From NCBI RefSeq assembly GCF_025971945.1, contig NZ_JAPDHW010000005.1:262549-326548 (forward strand): a stretch of DNA of 64,000 nucleotides, in the 5' to 3' direction. Under the pieces are notes generated by a model. The model saw nothing but the letters and a program-made list of their open reading frames with translations, was not told the origin of the DNA and did not search any database. Both the position numbers and the translations under genes were made by a program. Source of the stretch: Chryseobacterium kimseyorum. Its GTDB lineage: Bacteria; Bacteroidota; Bacteroidia; Flavobacteriales; Weeksellaceae. This document shows, piece by piece, positions 47,448 through 54,499 of this stretch; positions within the stretch are counted from its first letter, which is position 1; each line of letters opens with the position of its first letter.

Positions 47448-47486
47448 ATGAATAAATTAGAAACTGGATTTTTTTTCTCGCTTTTT

Positions 47487-47778
47487 TTATTCAAAATTGA
47501 TATTCAACAAATTAACTGTTGGTTCTAGGTTCGGTTCTTCATTATTAAAAGCAAAAGTGCCTAAAGTTTTTTTTGTATTTACTTTCTATACCCAAAATGT
47601 CGGCAATCAGATTTCGGTCTCGCTTAAAATTTTTTCCACTGAATTTAAGTTCAAATCCTTTTTCTTCGAACTTTGTTTCAAGAAAACCTTTGGTTTCTGC
47701 GTAGGTAATTCCCTTGGGTTTGCTTGTCAATAATTCTGCGATATACAATAAACGTTGAATTTGTTTGAGTTTTGCCAT
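47487..47778 (-). pseudogene. Truncated WYL-type HTH regulator
   Basis: The intact part (77 codons to 47545) starts MAKLKQIQRLLYIAELLT and has GFELKFSGKNFKRDRNLIAD, the winged-helix region found at the N-terminus of WYL-domain regulators. Inside a run of eight A (47567-47574 on the minus strand) the frame breaks; dropping one A extends it by TLGTFAFNNEEPNLEP and a few more codons to a stop at 47487. The WYL ligand-binding domain is missing in either case. The end coincides with a degenerate hairpin repeat. Confidence 0.6.
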
Positions 47779-47796
47779 TTTTGTTTTTGATAGTGG

Positions 47797-48636
47797 TTAT
47801 TTCGTTAGTAAAATATTCTTCAGATAATTAGTTTTTTGATCATCATCAACTTCTGTTGGCGCATAATTTTTTTCTTTTGACATAATATCAAATAAATAAT
47901 TTTCATTTCTATGATAATCGAAAGCAAGAACTTTATTGTTACCAAAAAATCCTGTTGTTATAAAACTTTCATAATCCATTAAAAGATTTTCATTGTCATC
48001 AATCAAACCGAACTTAATCAAATTACCGTTATTGAAAGTCAGCAAATCTCTATCTAAATCGTAATTTTCAATTTCCTCATCAACTTCTTTACCGACATAA
48101 TAAATATTTTCGGCAATACAAATTGCAAAATCGTATTTAAAGTCTATAACTATTTCATTATTTAAATTGAGAATTCCCCATTTTCCATTTTTCTTCGCTC
48201 CGAATTGTTGATAATTAATAATTGTTACAGAATCATAATCCAAAGAAATTACGTCTTGATTTTTTCTGTTAATATATCCGTATTTTTCATTTTTGCAAAC
48301 CTGTGAAAGATTATATTTTTCTAAAAATATGGAAGCATAAGAATATTCAAACGGAATTATAATTTCATTTTTCCAATTGATAAATCCCCAAAAATTATCA
48401 TTATTACATGCTAAAATTAGTTCATCATCAAAATCAGTCAGATTGGAATATTTTAAGGGAATAATAATTTCTCCGTTTCTATCTATTGCACCACAATAAC
48501 CATCAATTCTGATAATTCCAAAACCTAATTCATTAAAAAAGGTAACTTGCTCCCATTCTGTGGGTTCTTTTCCGTTGTTTTCTTCTCTGTAAAAAGTGAA
48601 ATATTCTTCTACATCTTTGGGTTGATGGTTTTTCAT
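47797..48636 (-). CDS. WG-repeat protein
   Basis: A 279-residue soluble protein with about four WG repeats: YCGAIDRNGEIIIPLKYSNL, FWGFINWKNEIIIPFEYSYA, KYGYINRKNQDVISLDYDSV and KWGILNLNNEIVIDFKYDFA. The repeats are thought to be beta-rich binding modules; the partner is unknown. No signal peptide. Its start overlaps the stop of the UDG-like gene by 4 bp, so the two are translationally coupled. It belongs to the accessory minus-strand cluster. Confidence 0.85.
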   Translation of the reverse strand: MKNHQPKDVEEYFTFYREENNGKEPTEWEQVTFFNELGFGIIRIDGYCGAIDRNGEIIIPLKYSNLTDFDDELILACNNDNFWGFINWKNEIIIPFEYSYASIFLEKYNLSQVCKNEKYGYINRKNQDVISLDYDSVTIINYQQFGAKKNGKWGILNLNNEIVIDFKYDFAICIAENIYYVGKEVDEEIENYDLDRDLLTFNNGNLIKFGLIDDNENLLMDYESFITTGFFGNNKVLAFDYHRNENYLFDIMSKEKNYAPTEVDDDQKTNYLKNILLTK

Positions 48637-49298
48637 TTTAAGTATTTTATAATTTCTTCTCCTACTTTATTTCTAATTTTTTCAGTATTGTATCCTCGTG
48701 CAGAAAAATGTGGTATTGCACAAACATTTCTCTTATTTAATAAACCTATTTTGGTGTAATCTCCTATCTGTTGAATATTATCTATTCCAATTTTCTTCAA
48801 TAAAGTGGTGTTTGAAGAAAATATAAGAATGTTTTTAGGTTGTAAAATTTCAATTAATTCTAATGTTTTTCCGATGCAGTATTCCTCAATTTCAATATTT
48901 AGATTTTTTAAATCTTCTGATGATTGAGTGTTAAAGTATATCATATTTGTCATAACCGAATTTTGTAACTTAGAGAAAAGTAAATCTGTAAAAAATATCT
49001 CTCTAAATTTACGTCTTACTTGCGTCATCCCATCAGTCCATCCATTCGCTTCTTCAACTAACAAATTTTGAGAATAATACAAACTATCGGGCTTTCTCCT
49101 ATCTATATTATTTTCTATAAGATAGTTACTATATTTTCCAGAATTCCCAGGATTGATACCGATTATCAGTATTTCAGGATTTAGTACTATTGGAGTTTGT
49201 AAAGCGTAAAAATCGAGGTCCGTCTTTAACGCAAACTTGTGACATTCATTTGCAACTTCTTCTAACCATTTATCTTTTTTTAATTCAAAATCATTCAT
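48633..49298 (-). CDS. Uracil-DNA-glycosylase-fold protein
   Basis: A 221-residue protein with the two landmark regions of the UDG-like superfamily: the early LNPEILIIGINPGNSGKYS, which resembles the water-activating GxxPG loop, and the late VCAIPHFSARGYN, where glycosylases have an H-P-S-type loop. There is no iron-sulfur cysteine set. Whether it removes uracil, acts on other bases, or is an inactive relative is not shown. It is coupled to the WG-repeat gene and follows the lipoprotein gene by 22 bp. Confidence 0.6.
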   Translation of the reverse strand: MNDFELKKDKWLEEVANECHKFALKTDLDFYALQTPIVLNPEILIIGINPGNSGKYSNYLIENNIDRRKPDSLYYSQNLLVEEANGWTDGMTQVRRKFREIFFTDLLFSKLQNSVMTNMIYFNTQSSEDLKNLNIEIEEYCIGKTLELIEILQPKNILIFSSNTTLLKKIGIDNIQQIGDYTKIGLLNKRNVCAIPHFSARGYNTEKIRNKVGEEIIKYLK

Positions 49299-49320
49299 TC
49301 TATTTTATTTTTTAAATTAT

Positions 49321-49743
49321 TTACTCTAAGTATATTTTCGTTGTATCACTACCCTCTGTATTAACTAAAACCAACTCAATATCCGATACGTTCAATATAA
49401 GATAAATCAAAACATCATTTTGCTGGTTTTTCGTTGTGATTTTCTTGCCATTTTCATCGATAGAATAAGAGTAACTATTGGTATCTACGATGCAATTATT
49501 ATTTATAACAGCGCTATAATTTTCATATAATTTCTGGTCGGAACTAAAAACAAAACTACCAAGATTTTCCCAAGGTGCCAAAACAGGAACACTTATCCCA
49601 TTGCTTTCTTTTTTTACAATAATCCGAGTTCCTATAATTTTTTGACTGATGGTATTTTGTTGAGTGTTATCTTCATTACGATCTTCTCCACAAGACAAAA
49701 GTACTAATGAAGTAATTGCTCTTAAAAGTAAATTTCTTTTCAT
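49321..49743 (-). CDS. Small lipoprotein, possibly lipocalin-like
   Basis: A 140-residue protein with lipoprotein signal MKRNLLLRAITSLVLLSC (lipidated C18). The mature part has KIIGTRIIVKKESNG and later FVFSSDQKLYE and IDENGKKITTK, a pattern seen in small lipocalin-like lipoproteins of Bacteroidota. Function unknown. Starts 6 bp after the DUF6140-like frame and belongs to the same minus-strand cluster. Confidence 0.65.
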   Translation of the reverse strand: MKRNLLLRAITSLVLLSCGEDRNEDNTQQNTISQKIIGTRIIVKKESNGISVPVLAPWENLGSFVFSSDQKLYENYSAVINNNCIVDTNSYSYSIDENGKKITTKNQQNDVLIYLILNVSDIELVLVNTEGSDTTKIYLE

Positions 49744-49749
49744 TATTAA

Positions 49750-50010
49750 TTACATTTTTTCGATTATGAAATGAGAATTATTGCATCTGGTTTCGCTTAC
49801 TTCAATATTGTATTTAGTGTGAAATGCACTAATGATTTCTTTTGGTCTGGGTTCTCCGCTTCTATCCGAAATTGTGATTTCGACACTCATTCCTTTTACT
49901 ACTTTTCCACTGTCTTTTTTTGCGGTTACTTTCCAAAGCTTTGCAATTTTTTGATTTTTTTTTAAATTATTACTTCTAAATTTTCTGAAACGAGTTGGAT
50001 TATAATCATT
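49750..50010 (-). pseudogene. DUF6140-like reading frame without a standard start
   Basis: An 86-codon open frame that reads like a real protein: NDYNPTRFRKFRSNNLKK at the start, then KLWKVTAKKDSGKVVKGMSV, EIISAFHTKYNIEVSE and the end HFIIEKM. The pattern KGM...EI..AF..KYN fits DUF6140, a small protein family of unknown role. No ATG, GTG or TTG lies before the conserved part; the codon before N is a stop (TAG) at 50011. Either the start codon was mutated or a non-standard start such as ATT is used. Confidence 0.5.
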
Positions 50011-50171
50011 CTATATCCTCAATATTTACTTTTTCAAATCGTTCATAATTGCAAATATAAAATCTAAGAGAGACAAATACGTCTTCCTTTTTCTTCAAGT
50101 TGAAAAATTTCCCAATACGATTAAAAGCCAATCAAAATTCCTTATTTTTACTCAAACACAAATCCAAAACC

Positions 50172-52364
50172 ATGAACTCTCACCTGCAAATCTTACAGCA
50201 ATATTTCGGCTACGACAATTTCCGCCTCGAGCAGGCGAACGCAGTTGAAAATGTAATTTCTAAAAAAGACACCTTTGTTTTAATGCCGACCGGCGGTGGA
50301 AAATCGCTTTGTTATCAGGTTCCGGCGTTAGTCTTGGAAGGCACTGCTATCGTGATTTCTCCCTTGATTGCATTGATGAAAGACCAGGTTGATGCGTTGC
50401 GCGTAAACGGAATTTCTGCTTCGTACATCAATTCTTCGATGAGTTCTTTTGAGCAAAATGAAACTTTAACCCAATTAAAAAACGGTCAGCTCAAACTTTT
50501 ATATGTTGCGCCAGAAAAATTAAGTGCAGATAATGGAGCATTTTTAAAATTGTTGAACGACGTCAACATTTCCCTGTTTGCGGTAGATGAAGCGCATTGT
50601 GTTTCGCATTGGGGTCACGATTTCCGTCCGGATTATTTGTATTTAAATGGTTTAAAAAATCAATTCCCAGACATTCCAATCATCGCTTTGACGGCAAGCG
50701 CAGACGAGATTACGAGGAAAGACATCATCAAACAACTGAATCTTCAGAATCCTTTGGTTTTAGTTTCTTCGTTCAACAGAGCCAACATCAAATATTTTGT
50801 TCAGCCGAAAAAATCTGTGCTCCAAAATATCATTCAGTACCTCAATGAACATCCTGACGATTCGGGAATTATCTACTGCTTATCGAGGAAAGGAACTGAA
50901 GAAATGTCGAATAATCTGAGAGAAAACGGTATCAACTCGGCTTTTTATCATGCAGGAATTTCTTCTGCGGAAAGGGCAAAAGTTCAGGAAGATTTTTTAA
51001 AGGATAAAACTCGTGTAATGGTTGCGACGATTGCCTTTGGAATGGGAATCGACAAGAGCAATGTCCGTTTTGTGATGCACGCAGATTTGCCTAAAAATAT
51101 CGAAAGCTATTATCAGGAAACGGGAAGAGCCGGACGGGATGGTTTGCCGAGTGAAGCGATCTTGTTTTATTCGAATGCGGATGTGATCAAACTGAAACGG
51201 TTTGCAATGATAGAAGGCAATGAGGAGCAATCCGAACTGATGCTTCGAAAACTGAAACAGATGTCCGATTTTGCCGAAATGCAAAAATGCAGACGACAGT
51301 ATTTAATGGAATATTTCGGCGAAAAGCACGAAGGCAACTGCAACTCCTGCGATTATTGCCTCAGTGATTTTGAAACCTTTGATGCAACGGTTGATGCTCA
51401 GAAATTATTGAGTGCTGTTTACAGATTGAAAGAACGTTACGGAAAAACACTGATTATTGACTTTCTGCAGGGTTCCCAAAGTGTGAAAATCACAGATTAC
51501 ATGCGCAGTTTACCGACCTACGGCGTTGGAAATAATCAGGATAAAAATTACTGGCAAAACTTAATAACTCAGTTGCTCATCAAAGGTATTTTAGCTGAAT
51601 CGAATGAGGAATTTTCTGTTTTAAAACTGAATGACGAAAGCAAATCAGTTGCATTTAAAGATAAAAAAGTAATCTTCGAGAAAGTAAAAGAAAGAGCAAA
51701 AGCTGTGACCGTTGCAGAAATAGAAACTGACTATTCCTCTCCCGATATCGATGCAAATGAAGAACTTTTTGCAGAACTGAAAACTTTAAGAAGGGAAATT
51801 GCCGAGCGTGAAAATGTTCCGCCTTACGTCATTTTTTCCGATGCAACCTTAATGGAATTATCAGCTTATCTTCCCAATTCAAAAGAGGAATTGAGTCAGA
51901 TAAGTGGTTTCGGAGCTTTTAAAATAGAGAAGTACGGAGAAATATTTCTTCCGGCAATCCTCGAATTTTGCAGGAAGAATAGTGTAAAAAGTAAAATTTC
52001 CGGAAAAAAACCTAAAAAAGTAAGGGAACCAAAGAAAGCAGCTAAAAGTACATCAGGAACTTTCGCCACCACTTTTGAACTGTACAAACAAAATCACAGC
52101 GTTGAGGAGATTGCCAGGTTAAGAAGTCTTTCGACAACTACAATTCAAAATCACCTATCAAGATTCGTTGAATCCGGAGAAATCGAAGCCAGTACTTTAA
52201 TGAACATTGACAAAATTGCACCGATTATTGAAATCGCAAAAAGCCAGACCATTCAATCTCTGAAAGTCATTAAAGAACAATTAGGCGATGATTTTTCTTA
52301 CTTTGAAATTCATGTTGCGATTGCATATCATAAATGGCTGCAGAAAAGTAACATAATTTTCTGA
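50172..52364 (+). CDS. recQ: ATP-dependent DNA helicase RecQ
   Basis: A 3'-to-5' helicase that acts in recombination and repair. ATG 50172 gives the typical beginning (MNSHLQILQQYFGYDNFRLE); a longer TTG-started frame adds 24 unrelated residues. Motifs: Walker A MPTGGGKSLCYQ, DEAH box VDEAHCVSHWGHDFRPDY, motif VI YYQETGRAGRDGLPSE. The zinc-binding region of the RQC domain (GNCNSCDYCL) and an HRDC domain (about 515-590) follow. A further C-terminal helix-turn-helix part (ARLRSLSTTTIQNHL) makes 730 residues. Confidence 0.95.
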   Translation: MNSHLQILQQYFGYDNFRLEQANAVENVISKKDTFVLMPTGGGKSLCYQVPALVLEGTAIVISPLIALMKDQVDALRVNGISASYINSSMSSFEQNETLTQLKNGQLKLLYVAPEKLSADNGAFLKLLNDVNISLFAVDEAHCVSHWGHDFRPDYLYLNGLKNQFPDIPIIALTASADEITRKDIIKQLNLQNPLVLVSSFNRANIKYFVQPKKSVLQNIIQYLNEHPDDSGIIYCLSRKGTEEMSNNLRENGINSAFYHAGISSAERAKVQEDFLKDKTRVMVATIAFGMGIDKSNVRFVMHADLPKNIESYYQETGRAGRDGLPSEAILFYSNADVIKLKRFAMIEGNEEQSELMLRKLKQMSDFAEMQKCRRQYLMEYFGEKHEGNCNSCDYCLSDFETFDATVDAQKLLSAVYRLKERYGKTLIIDFLQGSQSVKITDYMRSLPTYGVGNNQDKNYWQNLITQLLIKGILAESNEEFSVLKLNDESKSVAFKDKKVIFEKVKERAKAVTVAEIETDYSSPDIDANEELFAELKTLRREIAERENVPPYVIFSDATLMELSAYLPNSKEELSQISGFGAFKIEKYGEIFLPAILEFCRKNSVKSKISGKKPKKVREPKKAAKSTSGTFATTFELYKQNHSVEEIARLRSLSTTTIQNHLSRFVESGEIEASTLMNIDKIAPIIEIAKSQTIQSLKVIKEQLGDDFSYFEIHVAIAYHKWLQKSNIIF

Positions 52365-52452
52365 TGAATCAGATCATTTCAAATATAACTTAAAAACTTG
52401 ATGAAGCGGAGTACATCCTACTTTCAAAATAACCAAATTAGAACATAAAAAT

Positions 52453-52953
52453 ATGAATCCCGCAATTCTAACATACAATACACCAACTTCCGGGGAAATT
52501 ACGAAAACGATTTATGAGTATGAATTTAAAAGGCTTTGGAAAAAAAATCTGGATGGAAATATTGCAAATCTATTTTTTGGAATTTTCTGCCTGTTAATCG
52601 TAGTACTTACTCTTATATTTGAACCGGATTTATTTACAGGCTTTTTTGCAGGAATGGGACTGATCGCATTTTCAACCTATTTTTCCCGCTATCTTTCATA
52701 CAGAACATCCAAAAAAAAATTAAAGGAGATAATTGAGAAGGACATTTCGGATCTGAAATTAAATTCTAACGATGTAATTTGGGAATTTACTCCTGATCAT
52801 TTTAAATTTAAAAACTATAAATCTGAGTATAAATGTATCTGGAGTGAAATCACCTATTGTGTTGTAGATGATCAATTTCTCTACATTACAGCATCTTTCA
52901 CGACTCAATTTCATTTTAGACAAAGCCAACGTAGACGAAGAAAACCTAAATAA
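52453..52953 (+). CDS. YcxB-like two-helix membrane protein, C-terminus frameshifted
   Basis: A 166-residue frame with two membrane segments (FFGIFCLLIVVLTLIF and the following one) and a YcxB-like C-terminal domain (FTPDHFKFKNYKSEYKCIWS, DDQFLYITASF). After TASFTT the frame runs into a basic tail QSQRRRRKPK. In the +1 frame the sequence instead continues as FILDKANVDEENLNKTIQYL and stops at 52999, as expected for the family. So a small indel near 52905-52915 has changed the C-terminus. Function unknown; a similar gene lies at 56452. Confidence 0.65.
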   Translation: MNPAILTYNTPTSGEITKTIYEYEFKRLWKKNLDGNIANLFFGIFCLLIVVLTLIFEPDLFTGFFAGMGLIAFSTYFSRYLSYRTSKKKLKEIIEKDISDLKLNSNDVIWEFTPDHFKFKNYKSEYKCIWSEITYCVVDDQFLYITASFTTQFHFRQSQRRRRKPK

Positions 52954-53070
52954 AACCATTCAGTATCTGGAAGAGAAAGCTCAATTTAAAGAAATTTGAT
53001 AAACTTCCTCTTTAAAACACACTAAATCTCACGGCACAATCATTGTAAGTTTTACAGAAAAATAAAGACA

Positions 53071-53856
53071 ATGAAAGCAATTTGGAACGGTGCCATTGGT
53101 TTTGGCTTAGTCAATATCCCTGTGAAGATTTATTCTGCGACAGAAACCAGTAAACTGGATCTCGATATGCTGGATAAATCTGATTTTTCTAATATTAAAT
53201 TTAAGAGAGTAAACGAAAAAACGGGCAAGGAAGTCAAATGGGCAAACATTGTAAAAGGTTTTCTGATCGACGATAAATATGTTGTTCTGGAAGATGAAGA
53301 TTACGAAGCTGCAAGTCCCGAAAAGACAAAAATTCTGGGCATCGAACACTTTGTGAAAGAAGCGGAAGTTGATTCTGTTTATTTTGAAACTCCCTATTTT
53401 CTGGAACCTCAGAAGAATGGTGAAAATGCATACAGACTTTTAATCAAAGCCTTGCAGCAGACTAAAATGGTAGGTATCGGAACTTTTGTTTTGCGTGATA
53501 CTGAGGCGATTGGGATGATCCGTCCTTATAATGATGACGTTTTGGTTTTAAATCGATTGAGATTTGATCAGGAAATCCGTGATTATAAACAGTTGAAAAT
53601 TCCTGCTAAAAAAGCACCGAAACCTGCAGAGCTGAAGATGGCAAAAAATCTGATAGAGCAACTCTCCGAACCTTTTGATCCTACTTTTTATAAAAATACC
53701 TATTCCGAATCGTTACTTAAAATCATTAAGAAAAAAGCCAAAGGTAAATCTGTAAAAGTGAAAAAATCTGAACCCGCAAAACAGGGTAAAGTAATTGATT
53801 TAATGGCACAACTGAAAGCCAGTTTACAAACTCCAAAATCTAAAAACGCTTCCTGA
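53071..53856 (+). CDS. ku: Ku protein of non-homologous end joining
   Basis: Homodimeric ring that binds double-strand DNA ends and recruits LigD. The 261-residue protein starts with the conserved MKAIWNGAIGFGLVNIPVKI and has the core FKRVNEKTGKEV, YFETPYFLEPQKNGENAY and the GIGTFVLRDTEA strand. A short lysine-rich C-terminal tail follows (KSVKVKKSEPAKQGK). The ligD part begins 2 bp downstream, so ku and ligD form an operon. Confidence 0.96.
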   Translation: MKAIWNGAIGFGLVNIPVKIYSATETSKLDLDMLDKSDFSNIKFKRVNEKTGKEVKWANIVKGFLIDDKYVVLEDEDYEAASPEKTKILGIEHFVKEAEVDSVYFETPYFLEPQKNGENAYRLLIKALQQTKMVGIGTFVLRDTEAIGMIRPYNDDVLVLNRLRFDQEIRDYKQLKIPAKKAPKPAELKMAKNLIEQLSEPFDPTFYKNTYSESLLKIIKKKAKGKSVKVKKSEPAKQGKVIDLMAQLKASLQTPKSKNAS

Positions 53857-53858
53857 TC

Positions 53859-54461
53859 ATGGCTCTTAAAGATTACAACGATAAACGAAAGTTCGATAAA
53901 ACTACCGAACCCAAAGGAAAAACAAAAAAAAGTGATGACAAACTCGTTTTTGTAATTCAGAGACATGCAGCTTCACGATTGCATTACGACTTCCGTCTGG
54001 AAATGGAAGGTGTTCTGAAAAGCTGGGCCGTTCCGAAAGGGCCTTCATTAAATCCCGAAGACAAACGTCTGGCGATGATGGTGGAAGATCACCCGTACGA
54101 TTATAAAGATTTTGAGGGTAACATTCCCGAAGGAAATTATGGCGCCGGACAGGTGGAAATCTGGGACAGCGGGACATACGAACCTCTGGATGATACCAGC
54201 AAACTTTCTGATGAAAAAGAACTTTTAAAAGAGCTGAAAAGCGGTTCGCTAAAATTCATTTTACATGGCAAAAAACTGAAAGGAGAATTTGCTTTGGTCA
54301 AAATGAAAAATGCCGAAAACAATTCATGGCTTCTAATTAAACATAAAGATAAATTTGCAGAAGATGAATATGATGCTGAGGAAAATGTTTCGCCGAAATC
54401 ATTAGTTTCAAAATTTATCGAGGAAAAAAAAAGCCTAAAAAGCAGCAAAAAGAAGTCATAA
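53859..54461 (+). CDS. ligD: LigD 3'-phosphoesterase domain, split from ligD
   Basis: A 200-residue frame that is the phosphoesterase (PE) domain normally fused to LigD; it trims 3'-phosphate and ribonucleotide ends. Catalytic residues are visible in FVIQRHAASRLHYDFRLEMEG (H36, H42, D44, R46), with MMVEDHPYDY and PEGNYGAGQVEIWDSGTY following. The frame ends in a basic tail after a run of nine A (54424-54432). Reading -1 there continues as KKPKKQQKEVITSKTKPK straight into the ligase frame, so the two were one gene. Confidence 0.85.
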   Translation: MALKDYNDKRKFDKTTEPKGKTKKSDDKLVFVIQRHAASRLHYDFRLEMEGVLKSWAVPKGPSLNPEDKRLAMMVEDHPYDYKDFEGNIPEGNYGAGQVEIWDSGTYEPLDDTSKLSDEKELLKELKSGSLKFILHGKKLKGEFALVKMKNAENNSWLLIKHKDKFAEDEYDAEENVSPKSLVSKFIEEKKSLKSSKKKS

Positions 54462-54499
54462 CTTCAAAGACCAAACCTAAATTTCAACGTTTCAATTCT

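Noticed and set aside
49771..49965. 64-codon plus-strand frame
   Set aside because: It is the antisense of the DUF6140-like frame, which reads far more like a protein.
50100..50171. TTG-started extension of recQ
   Set aside because: The added residues do not resemble RecQ and ATG 50172 gives the usual N-terminus.
46586..50171. Prophage or insertion sequence in the accessory region
   Set aside because: No integrase, transposase, terminal inverted repeats or tRNA-flanked att site seen; only a degenerate direct repeat.
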